Part shown: positions 7,226 to 15,000 of the stretch, piece after piece
Numbering within the stretch: the stretch's first letter is position 1
Layout: each line of letters opens with the position of its first letter
Assembly: GCA_964396845.1 (NCBI GenBank)
Contig: CAYNGH010000020.1
Span: forward strand, 1-34,884
Reading direction: 5' to 3'
DNA from: CAYNGH01 sp964396845
Lineage (GTDB): Bacteria > Vulcanimicrobiota > JAJTBE01 > CAYNGH01
DNA length: 34,884 nucleotides
Notes under the pieces: generated by a model
What the model was told of the DNA's origin: nothing
Database searches by the model: none
The model's input: the letters and a program-made list of their open reading frames with translations, nothing else
Position numbers and translations under genes: made by a program

Positions 7226-9172
7226 CTATTTGTTGACCCTTAACTTGTTCGCATGGGCATATGCCCGAAGACCCTGAACAACAGCTTCGGCGGCCTTCTG
7301 TCGGAACTCAGGAGTCTTGAGCAGTCGGGCTTCGGTATCATTGCTGATAAATCCAATCTCCAGGAGGACTGCGGGCATTGCTGAACGTCGCAACAGGAAA
7401 AATCTTTCCCGGCGCAGTCCCAGATCCGGCCTGCCTGTTACAGATACCAGGGCCTGATGAATATAGCCTGCCAGACCCTGATCTTCCGGCTTGTACCAGT
7501 ATGTGGCAATGCCGTTGACACTGGCCCGCACCGACGCATTTATATGAACCGACAGGAAGATCCGGGCCTTCAAATCGTTAGCGATGGATGTGCGGGCTCC
7601 TAATTCCTCATAATCGGGGCTTCCGGGATAAGTCACATCTCTGTCGCTGTTGCGGGTCATTATCACCGTCCAGCCTTCCTTGATCAGCAGGGATCTCATC
7701 CGCTGGGAAATATCAAAGGCCACATCCTTTTCCAGCAGATTGTGTTTTGAGTTGACCGCTCCGGGATCCGAGCCTCCATGGCCGGGATCGATACATATCA
7801 CCAAGCCTCCCGTGGGGTAATAGGTGATAAAAAACCCTTTCCGAACAGCCTTCAAGGCATCGATTTTATCTTTAGAAATGATAATCCTGGCCTTGTTGGG
7901 ATTCTCCTTGTCAGCTTGGAAAGTGACTTTTCTGGGATCCTCCAGGGGCAGGACCATCCTGACTCTGGGATTCGGCATCGGTTCATTCTGGGCAATAACC
8001 ACTTCCGGCAGAAAACTGCTGACTGTCTTGAACTGTTTCTTTTTTTCCGGCAAAAGAGTGCCGGGGATATCCACGAAAAACCGGTCATCGGGAGGAAGCA
8101 GGCGGGTCCATTCCATCTGAACAGGGCCAGTAGTTTCCAGAACGATTTCAACCCTGCCGTCGGATTCCACCACTTCAACGCCAGTTATCTTCTGAACATC
8201 AAGATCCACAATCTGGGATGCCTGAGTTCGCTGGCGAAGTTCTGCCTCTACGAAATTTTCCGATGGCCCCTGGGCCATGGCAATTTCAAACTGCTCACTT
8301 TCGGGAATCACAATCCGTACGATATTTCCTTCTTCGCCCTTCAGGTCATGCTGGGAAAAACGGATATCCCCAAGAACCGGGTGTTTTATCGAACGGGCTT
8401 TCCCATCAAGACAGGCATTTAAAATGTCAATCACAAAGCGGGTAGGATTGCGCAGTTTTAAAATGCGGTGGCGAAAAGGCCCGGTCCCCCTGGCAACAAC
8501 CTTGGTCAATCCTCTGTCGTTTGTTTCCAGGCTCACATCCAGAAGCCACGGATCCAGATAATACAATGCTTTTTTATCGTCATACAAAAAACTGCCCCAA
8601 ATAAAGCGGGAAAATGAATTGGGACTGATATGAACCATACCCTTGATAACCCTGGCCGGCACCGGGATTTCCCGTTCCTCCCCCACGAAGTCAACAACTC
8701 CATAGTTTATCTTCATCCGCATGGTTTTGCCTTCACGGGTGAAGACCACCTCTTCCCGCTCCCGATCATATCTGGCGCTGGTGCCGAACTTGTCCAGGAT
8801 TATGCTGGTTTCCCTGGATGACAGGGGAATAAGAAGCTCCCCGGGCTTTTCCTGATAAGCTGTCAGCTGAAACCTGTGACCACAGGAAAAGATGGAAACC
8901 TGACCCAGCTTCTTTTCGTCAAAATCAAAAGGCTGTGGAGTCTTGCCGGCAAAAACATCGGAAGCCGGAGAAGTGGCCGACGGCAAGGGCGACGGCGACG
9001 GGACACCTGCGGGAGAGGGGGGTGAGTCCTTGGAAGTGGAAAAATCGATAACCGGCTTTTTGGGCTCTCCGGTAACTGTATCGCCGGGTTGTCCGAAACA
9101 CAAAACAGGAAAAAAAATAAAAATCGATGCAAAAATTAGAAGCAACTTAATTTTTCCTGCCACATACTTCAT
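7226..9172 (-). CDS. N-acetylmuramoyl-L-alanine amidase with AMIN domains
   Basis: 648 aa. It cleaves the amide bond between muramic acid and the stem peptide, acting in the periplasm during cell separation or wall turnover. A signal peptide (about 1-27) and a Pro/Ser-rich linker are followed by a region resembling a copper-amine-oxidase-type N-terminal domain, then AMIN-like segments at about 220-270 and 325-385. The C-terminal Amidase_3 domain (about 455-640) has all zinc and catalytic residues in place: H465 (DPGHGGSDPGA), E481 (LLEKDVAFD), H543 (LSVHINAS) and E605 (VLLEIGFISN). This is longer than AmiC of E. coli because of the additional N-terminal part. ATG 9172 lacks a strong Shine-Dalgarno sequence. 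A possible promoter lies at 9249-9275. Confidence 0.92.
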   Translation of the reverse strand: MKYVAGKIKLLLIFASIFIFFPVLCFGQPGDTVTGEPKKPVIDFSTSKDSPPSPAGVPSPSPLPSATSPASDVFAGKTPQPFDFDEKKLGQVSIFSCGHRFQLTAYQEKPGELLIPLSSRETSIILDKFGTSARYDREREEVVFTREGKTMRMKINYGVVDFVGEEREIPVPARVIKGMVHISPNSFSRFIWGSFLYDDKKALYYLDPWLLDVSLETNDRGLTKVVARGTGPFRHRILKLRNPTRFVIDILNACLDGKARSIKHPVLGDIRFSQHDLKGEEGNIVRIVIPESEQFEIAMAQGPSENFVEAELRQRTQASQIVDLDVQKITGVEVVESDGRVEIVLETTGPVQMEWTRLLPPDDRFFVDIPGTLLPEKKKQFKTVSSFLPEVVIAQNEPMPNPRVRMVLPLEDPRKVTFQADKENPNKARIIISKDKIDALKAVRKGFFITYYPTGGLVICIDPGHGGSDPGAVNSKHNLLEKDVAFDISQRMRSLLIKEGWTVIMTRNSDRDVTYPGSPDYEELGARTSIANDLKARIFLSVHINASVRASVNGIATYWYKPEDQGLAGYIHQALVSVTGRPDLGLRRERFFLLRRSAMPAVLLEIGFISNDTEARLLKTPEFRQKAAEAVVQGLRAYAHANKLRVNK

Positions 9173-9248
9173 CTAACCGATGTCCCTTCCAAGACTTGTT
9201 GCCAGAATTCGTCCAAACCGGGACTCCCCGGCAGGTGCAATAATTCAA

Positions 9249-9275
9249 GTATAATCCCATGAACTCCTTTTCAAA
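9249..9275 (-). promoter_or_regulatory. possible sigma70 promoter for the amidase gene
   Basis: On the minus strand TTTGAA (9275-9270) is followed after 15 bases by TATACT (9254-9249), some 75 bases before the start codon. The spacer is short, so confidence is low. Confidence 0.3.
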
Positions 9276-9311
9276 CCTTTCATAAACCCCATAACCACTC
9301 TGTTTACAGCA

Positions 9312-9360
9312 TGTTAACCCCTGCCCCATATTAGTTCACCAGAGGTTAACATAATGTTCA
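9312..9360. promoter_or_regulatory. cluster of GTTAAC/GTTCAC motifs
   Basis: TGTTAACCCCTGCCCC followed by ATATTA, then GTTCACC, GGTTAACA and TGTTCACC within 50 bases, between two minus-strand genes. The first 22 bases recur at 23572-23597 apart from four inserted bases. It may be a binding-site array for a regulator of the amidase gene downstream. Confidence 0.35.
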
Positions 9361-9377
9361 CCCACCTCAAATGTTGT

Positions 9378-10013
9378 TCAGTCCTCCACCAGGGTTTCTG
9401 TGGATACAAGCTGCAGGTTTGCCTCACTGCGACTGGCCCCTTCACTGAGATAAGAATAATAAAGCGCCACCACCCCCACATCTTTGTTTACCCAGATGGC
9501 AGCTCTGGACCTCCGTTCCAGGTGATACATTATTTCTCTGGCCCGAATTTTTCCCATGGGAGTATCAAAAGTCCGGACACCTCCCGCCTGGGCCCGGATA
9601 ACCTCGTTGCCATGGTTGAACTCCCACTTCATTCCTCTTTTGACATGCCGGGGAAGAACCATGGTCAGTTTTTTTCCCATCCGCATATACAGCCCATCGT
9701 CCCCGGGCATCAGGATAAAGGCATGCCAGCGGTGATCCCCACTATAAAAGACCACCAGAAACTGATTTTTGCCCTCGTCTTCAAAGCCCCGCTCAACAAC
9801 AATTTTATGGGGATGAGCCCGCATGGTGATGGATTTCTGGCTTCCTCTGGACACATATTCCCCTTCATACCGGAAGACCTTTCCCTCCTCCAGGGGAATA
9901 TCCACCTCTCCGGCATCGGTGAGGTAAATCACCAGATAAACCAGTCCTGCCAGAACAGCCCCGGCCACGATGAAAAATAAAGTTTTCCGCAGGATACTGC
10001 CGTCAAGTTTCAA
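9378..10013 (-). CDS. membrane-anchored hypothetical protein
   Basis: 211 aa. The start is TTG 10013, with GGAGG nine bases upstream. Residues about 9-31 form one transmembrane helix (TLFFIVAGAVLAGLVYLVIY) that should anchor the protein, leaving about 175 residues outside. The remainder is beta-rich with regular strand lengths (KVFRYEGEYVSRGS, KIRAREIMYHLERR, AAIWVNKDVGVVALYY), recalling the DUF3108-like beta-barrel folds, but I am not sure of that match. It is about 200 bp upstream of the amidase gene on the same strand, so an envelope role is reasonable but unproven. Confidence 0.7.
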   Translation of the reverse strand: MKLDGSILRKTLFFIVAGAVLAGLVYLVIYLTDAGEVDIPLEEGKVFRYEGEYVSRGSQKSITMRAHPHKIVVERGFEDEGKNQFLVVFYSGDHRWHAFILMPGDDGLYMRMGKKLTMVLPRHVKRGMKWEFNHGNEVIRAQAGGVRTFDTPMGKIRAREIMYHLERRSRAAIWVNKDVGVVALYYSYLSEGASRSEANLQLVSTETLVED

Positions 10014-10329
10014 TATCTCACACCTCCCTGTTACATTTTCCGTCGTCGGCCATCACAATCCTATGTCGAGAAAATATTTCCCGGTGGCATGATTATCCAT
10101 AAGATTCTTGCCATATTAGCTCAAACAATACAATAATTTTTTTTGCCCTCATGGTTCCTGATAAAGACGAGTTGTTAAGAAATATTAACAAAATATTTCT
10201 TATACACCCTGAAACAAAGTTTACAATATTTTAATTATATGTTAACATTTTATTAACACTGCTTTCTTTACATGAGGCGGTTGTGGAGTGATAAATGAGT
10301 AACAACTTTACTGTCAGGAGGCAACTTCA
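10014..10329. promoter_or_regulatory. 316-bp AT-rich divergent control region
   Basis: No gene of normal size lies here. It contains a perfect 11-bp inverted repeat, TAAGAAATATT (10176-10186) with AATATTTCTTA (10192-10202). A candidate plus-strand promoter follows, TTTACA (10220-10225), 17 bases, then TAACAT (10243-10248), overlapping the motif ATGTTAACATTTTATTAACA. The inverted repeat sits just upstream of the -35 box, where a regulator could act. Confidence 0.45.
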
Positions 10330-10339
10330 ATGGCCTTGA
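10295..10339 (+). CDS. possible 14-residue leader peptide
   Basis: ATG 10295, with GGAG seven bases before it, opens a 14-codon frame (MSNNFTVRRQLQWP) that ends at TGA 10337-10339, overlapping the start of the next gene at 10330. The AGGAGG used by that gene lies inside it. Such an overlap could couple translation, but the frame may also be chance. Confidence 0.2.
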   Translation: MSNNFTVRRQLQWP

Positions 10340-11106
10340 ATCTTACAGGTGCCAACGTAGCAATGAGATCCCAGATGACCGGTATCCCGCAACGGCAGGA
10401 TGGAATGTCCGTCCGTCGCAGAGAGGTACAGGTTCGTCACAGAGAAGAAATAACCACCCAGCGGGAAAAACCCACCAGGGAAACACCGACAGATAAATTC
10501 ACCCCGTCAAACCTGGATGATACAAAGCCGAAGGTTCGTCAGCGCAAGGCCCAGCAGGTGATTGCCCGTTATGTATCCGATACCGGGAATGCGAAGTCCG
10601 CCAAGGATGCCCAGACCAAGGATACCAAACAGGTAATCAAGCAGGAAGAACCAAAGTCCCAGGAAAAGCCCCAGGATAATGCTCCCAAGGCTCCAGTTGA
10701 CAATGCTTCCCGCATCGGGCTGATGTACCAGCAGAAGATGAGGAAACAGAAATCCCAGCAGGGCAAAGTCAACAACGATCAGCCTGCGGCCCAGCAGAAC
10801 CGCCTGAAAAGCTTCCTGGGAAATCTCAAGAAAATGGTGAAGCTGGAATACCAGCAGTACACAAAGCCGGAGATTTCTCCCTATTCCCGTCGCAACCTGC
10901 GGGAAGTCATGTCAGCCCTGGGAGAGAATGTCAAGGCTTTTGACAACAAGTCCCTGAAGGATCGCAAGGATCGACAGAACAGCAACGTGTCGAACCTCAA
11001 GTTTTACAACAAGCACCACGCATCCAGGGCATCAAGACATCTGAAGCTGTTTCACGGCGATCCAATGCAGGATCCCAACTACGATCCCTTCGAGATGATT
11101 GCATAA
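10330..11106 (+). CDS. basic, low-complexity hypothetical protein
   Basis: 258 aa; ATG 10330 has AGGAGG seven bases upstream. Residues about 20-160 are almost free of hydrophobic clusters and rich in Lys, Arg, Gln, Glu, Pro and Asp (for instance VRRREVQVRHREE), so this part should be disordered. The last 100 residues are more ordered (SFLGNLKKMVKLEYQQYT, PYSRRNLREVMSALGENV) and end with an acidic tail. No signal peptide is present. The strong positive charge suits nucleic-acid or cell-wall polymer binding (inference). I do not recognise the family. It stands alone with its own promoter region and terminator. Confidence 0.7.
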   Translation: MALNLTGANVAMRSQMTGIPQRQDGMSVRRREVQVRHREEITTQREKPTRETPTDKFTPSNLDDTKPKVRQRKAQQVIARYVSDTGNAKSAKDAQTKDTKQVIKQEEPKSQEKPQDNAPKAPVDNASRIGLMYQQKMRKQKSQQGKVNNDQPAAQQNRLKSFLGNLKKMVKLEYQQYTKPEISPYSRRNLREVMSALGENVKAFDNKSLKDRKDRQNSNVSNLKFYNKHHASRASRHLKLFHGDPMQDPNYDPFEMIA

Positions 11107-11126
11107 CCACCAATAATTCCACCGGC

Positions 11127-11158
11127 AGACAGGTGCAGATTTTGTGCCTGTCTTTTAT
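11127..11158 (+). terminator. rho-independent terminator
   Basis: AGACAGG (11127-11133) pairs with CCTGTCT (11147-11153), followed by TTTATTTAT. It lies about 20 bp after the stop of the basic protein gene. Confidence 0.75.
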
Positions 11159-11300
11159 TTATATCTGATTTTTCCAAGTTTTTATTTAATGTTCGATAAA
11201 TTTTTTCTGCATAAAAAGTGGATCGAAGAAAGTTTTGGGAAAGCTCAAAGATCATCGGAAAAACATCCGATATAGTCCAAACAGAAAGAAGATGTTTTCA

Positions 11301-11392
11301 AAAAAAAACCTGACAACGACCACCCTTCCGGCGACAGCTTCCAATCAACCGGAAGTTGAATTAAGAAGAAAAAAAACCTGACAACGACCACC
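11301..11392. repeat. 24-bp perfect direct repeat, two copies
   Basis: Eight A residues followed by CCTGACAACGACCACC occur at 11301-11324 and again at 11369-11392, 68 bases apart. The spacer contains an inverted repeat CTTCCGG/CCGGAAG. Just upstream, ATCGGA/TCCGAT forms another small hairpin (about 11253-11270). Two copies with no further spacing do not make a CRISPR array. Confidence 0.85.
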
Positions 11393-11451
11393 GACACATA
11401 ACCCACGGCCCGAGAAGGTTGGCCCAACAATCATGACAATCCCGACTCATT
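11389..11451. repeat. dispersed intergenic repeat, copy 1
   Basis: Starts CACCGACACAT, contains ACGGCCCG and ends ATCATGACAATCCCG plus a CAT-T tract. The same order without gaps is found at 34549-34611; by hand 44 of the first 56 positions agree. It overlaps the second 24-bp direct repeat by four bases. Confidence 0.75.
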
Positions 11452-11540
11452 TTTCCCCGGTTTTAAACCGGGCGACTCATTTTTTCCCCATTTTCTAAAA
11501 ATGGGTCACGACTCATATTCCCCGATTTTAAATAAAAAGG
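11443..11540. repeat. three CGACTCAT units each followed by a hairpin
   Basis: CGACTCAT occurs at 11443, 11473 and 11509. Each copy is followed by a T-rich run and CCCC opening a hairpin: CCCGGTTT/AAACCGGG (11456-11472, perfect), CCCATTTT/AAAATGGG (11487-11505, perfect, loop CTA) and a weaker CCC...GGG pair ending at 11541. The units lie just beyond the end of the minus-strand small transcript. Confidence 0.7.
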
Positions 11541-11558
11541 GAGCCGCTGAAGGCTCCC
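11531..11558 (-). terminator. rho-independent terminator of the small minus-strand transcript
   Basis: Read on the minus strand, GGGAGCC (11558-11552) pairs with GGCTCCC (11545-11539) and runs into TTTTTATT. It lies 17 bases after the stop codon of the 21-codon ORF. Confidence 0.85.
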
Positions 11559-11575
11559 CATCAGGTTTGCGGGCA

Positions 11576-11641
11576 TCAGAACCGATGGTTCTTCAGCTCG
11601 TCAATACCTTTTTGCCATAACCAGTATATCTGAAGATTCAT
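11576..11641 (-). CDS. 21-residue small protein
   Basis: ATG at 11641 opens a 21-codon frame reading MNLQIYWLWQKG then IDELKNHRF and stopping with TGA at 11576. It has an excellent ribosome-binding site, AAAAGGAGG (11659-11651), nine bases before the ATG. A promoter with perfect hexamers (11833-11805) and a terminator (11558-11531) bracket it, so a transcript of about 270 nt would carry only this frame. The peptide has an aromatic centre and a charged tail, too short for a confident membrane call. It might be a stand-alone small protein, a type I toxin-like peptide, or an ORF within a regulatory RNA. Confidence 0.6.
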   Translation of the reverse strand: MNLQIYWLWQKGIDELKNHRF

Positions 11642-11800
11642 TGTTATCTACCTCCTTTTCCCTGCCCCGGCAAGCCCGGCGGCATAAATAAACAAGGGCT
11701 TAAAAGTCGGAGAAGGAAAGTGGATGTGGGGGCAATGCCCCTGTAAAGTATGCAGTCACAAGAGCATCAAAGCTCCCGTTGCCGCCTTATGTATTGATGC
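11642..11800 (-). ncRNA. structured 5' leader of the small transcript
   Basis: About 150 nt separate the predicted start of transcription from the small ORF. Within them GCATCAA (11800-11794) pairs with TTGATGC (11770-11764), GGGGC/GCCCC forms a hairpin at 11729-11741, and GGCGGCA (11786-11780) can pair over 95 bases with TGCCGCC (11684-11678). The long-range pair enclosing hairpins resembles a riboswitch or small RNA, but I could not match any known family. Confidence 0.35.
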
Positions 11801-11804
11801 GCGG

Positions 11805-11833
11805 ATTATACTCCCCTTTTTCGACTTTGTCAA
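11805..11833 (-). promoter_or_regulatory. consensus sigma70 promoter
   Basis: On the minus strand TTGACA (11833-11828) and TATAAT (11810-11805) are both perfect and separated by exactly 17 bases. Transcription should start near 11798, heading to the 21-codon ORF. It is the best promoter seen in the window. Confidence 0.85.
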
Positions 11834-11904
11834 GATCCTGGAAAGAAATCTCGAAAAAGCCCTGCATAAACAGGAGCTGAGCTGTTCCAATCGATCAAAT
11901 CACC

Positions 11905-11920
11905 CCCTTGCCGGCAAGGG
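11905..11920. promoter_or_regulatory. 16-bp perfect palindrome
   Basis: CCCTTGCCGGCAAGGG lies between the divergent small transcript (promoter at 11833) and the TPR gene. Its position suggests an operator for either direction; as a terminator it lacks a T-run. Confidence 0.45.
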
Positions 11921-12030
11921 TTCAACAAAAAGAAACCTGCTCTCATGAAGCATCGTTGAAGCCTCAATAGAAGGATAATCTCGTGAAAATGTCAAAACCA
12001 TGCACAACCTTATTATTTAGGAGAAATCAA

Positions 12031-15000
12031 GTGGCCCGCTACAGATCCGCCGGTGAGGGAAAAGACAGCCCGCCATCCAGTGATGAGGCGCTGAAGCATT
12101 ACCAGAAAGGCTCCCAGTACTTATATCAGAATAAACTGGCCGAGGCGATCTCTGAATTTCAAAAGGTTATTGAGATAAATCCCGATCATGTTCAGGGTCA
12201 TTATGATCTTGGCACTGTTTATTACCGCCAGGGAAACCTGGATATGGCCATCAAAGAGTGGCAGGAAGTTCTGGCGTTGGTTCCCAATTTTATGAGGGCA
12301 CACTACAATCTGGGTCTTGTCTATGAAAAAAAAGGCATGCGGGACAAGGCCATCACTGAACTGCAGGTGGCCCTGAAAATTGTCCAAAATCAGAATGACT
12401 CCATCGGCGAAAGGCGGATTCAACAGGAGCTTGAACGGTTGCAGGGAACCGATGAATTTCTGCAGGCAGTCCGGGAAAACCCCGGCGACATGGCTGCCCA
12501 CCTCCATCTGGGACAGGCATACTTCCGGCAGGGAAAACTGGAACTGGCCCAGGAACAGTTCAGCCGGGTCATCAGCCTGGACCAGAAAAACTTCGAGGGT
12601 TATCTTTATCTGGGACAGGTGCAGATGCGCCTGGGAACACCGGAAAAGGCAGTCAAAACCCTTCAGGAAGCCCTGAAGCTGAACCCTAATCATCCCCAGG
12701 CCCATTATAACCTGGGACAGGTATATACCAACCTTGAACGTTACGAGGAAGCCATTCTGCAATTCAAGGAAGCCATCCGCCTGGACCCTTATGACGCATA
12801 TTTTCATTATAATCTCGGCCGGGCCTATTCCAAGACGGGACTCACCGAGGAAACCATCAGCGCCTACAAGAAAGCCATAACCCTGGATCCCAACGATCCT
12901 TACACCCATAACAACCTGGGACTGGCATATCTCCAGATGGATCAGCTCAATGAAGCAGTGCAGGAATTTTTAAAAGCCATCGATCTTGATCCCAACGATG
13001 CCCATGTCCACTACAACCTGGGGCTTACATATGCCCGGCAGGGACGTCTTGACGCAGGTATTGGCGAGTTTGAAACCTCAATAAATCTGGAACCCAAGAA
13101 CCCGGAAACCTATTTTGAGTTGGGGCGGGTATATTCCAGGCTGGGAAATTTCAACACTGCCAACAGGCAATACCAGCGGGCCATTGAGCTGGATCCCGGT
13201 CTGGCTCAGGCCCACTATATGCTGGGTGTTTCCTATGCCCGGCTGGGAAGGCTGGATCTGGCAGTCAAACGCTATCAGCGGGCTATCGCCCTGAATCCGG
13301 ACAACCCGGAAAACCTTGCCGCTATGGGACGGGCCTATGATGATCTGGACAAGCCGGATCTTGCCATTACCCATTACAGAAAAGCCCTGGAAATCGACGG
13401 AAACCAGAGTCAGCTGTATTACTGGATGGGACTGGCATATTCCAAACTCCGCCAATACAAAGAAGCCATTGGGGCATATCGGGATTCTCTGAAAATCAAT
13501 CCCCAGAATTCCCACGTCCACTATGCCCTGGGGCTGGCTTTTTCCCGGCAGGAGCAATGGGATCTGGCGGTGGAGGAGTTTCGCAGGGCTGTCATGTTAA
13601 ACAGCCGTCACTTCAACGGGTATTTCGAACTGGGACTGGTTTACCAGCAGATGTCCTTCTGGAGCCTGGCGGTAAAGTCCTTCGGAAATGCCCTGGAAAT
13701 CAACCCCTATCATCACGAAGCCCATTTTCAGATGGGGAGATCCCTCTATCAAATGTCCCAGCTGGAAGAAGCCATAGCCCGATTCAACCTGGCCATCAGT
13801 CATAATCCAGATAATGCCGAATACCACTTTTACTGCGGTCTTGCATTCCTGAACATGGAAAAAATCAGGGATGCGGTGGAACAACTGAAGAGTGCATGCA
13901 CCCTGAATCCCCGGCGACATGAATATCTCTTTCACCTGGCCCAGGCATATCGTATCGATGAAAACCTTCCCGATGCCGTCAGCGCACTGAAAACTGCCAT
14001 CACCCTGGAGCCGAAATCTCCGGAATACCATTTTCTGCTGGGGTTGACATATTTTGACACGGGTAAGGGCCGGGAGGCCAGGGAAGAATTCATTACCAGC
14101 CTGAAGTACAATCCTGATGACCCTTATGCCCACTATTATCTGGGACGTACATATCAGGATCAGGGTGAGCTGGACAAAGCCGCGGAAAAATTTCGAAAAG
14201 CCATCGACTGCAACAGCAGTGAATGGGAATTCCACTACCACCTGGGTCTTGTGCATCTTGCCCGGGGGTTTTACCACCAGGGGGAGGTTTCCCTGGACAA
14301 CTCCATCACCCAGGCTCCTCCTGACAAGCTGGACATAATCTACTATCATCTGGGCAAATCCCGGCTTCCCCTGGGAAAGCTGGAAATGGCCACAGAAGCA
14401 TTCCTGAAAGCCGAGGAATACCGCTGTTCCAAAGAGGATCTCCCTTACCTGCTGGGGGTGACCTGGATGGAGTTAGGAGATTATAACAATGCGGAAATCA
14501 ATTTGAAAAAAGCCGCTTCTCTCTATGACAACAGCAATGTGCGATACTGGCTGGGAATTTTATACCGACTGCAGAACAAGACAGAACTGGCATACCAGGA
14601 ATTCATCGAAGCCCTGAATTTTGAGCAGGAGCCGAATTATGACCTGAAGACCCGTTTTGCCCTGGCCCAGTGCCTGCGGGATCTGGGTGAAAAGGAACAG
14701 GCCATCGGTCAGTTGCGGGAGATTCTGAGAAGACATCCGGGTTATGCCGATGCCCACCGGGATCTTGGAAAGATATACCTTGATCAGGGATATATGGAGC
14801 TGGCCATCGAGCAGTTTCAAAAGATTCTGGAGCTGGATCCCGGGGATGTGGACATGCAGATCCAGATCAGCAAGGCATATATGGCCCGGGAGGATTATGA
14901 TCTTGCCATCAAGGCTCTGGAGGCAGCCCTTGAGATTGCGCCGTCACCGGAAGTCCAGACCCTTCTGGGAAAAGTTTATTTTTCCATAGGAAAGTGGGAT

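Noticed and set aside
11301..11392. Possible CRISPR array
   Set aside because: Only two copies of the repeat, one spacer of 44 bases that itself contains an inverted repeat, and no cas genes.
11724..11948. 74-codon plus-strand ORF in the gap before the TPR gene
   Set aside because: It runs antisense through the perfect minus-strand promoter and structured leader, its composition is unlike a protein domain, and the minus-strand signals explain the region better.
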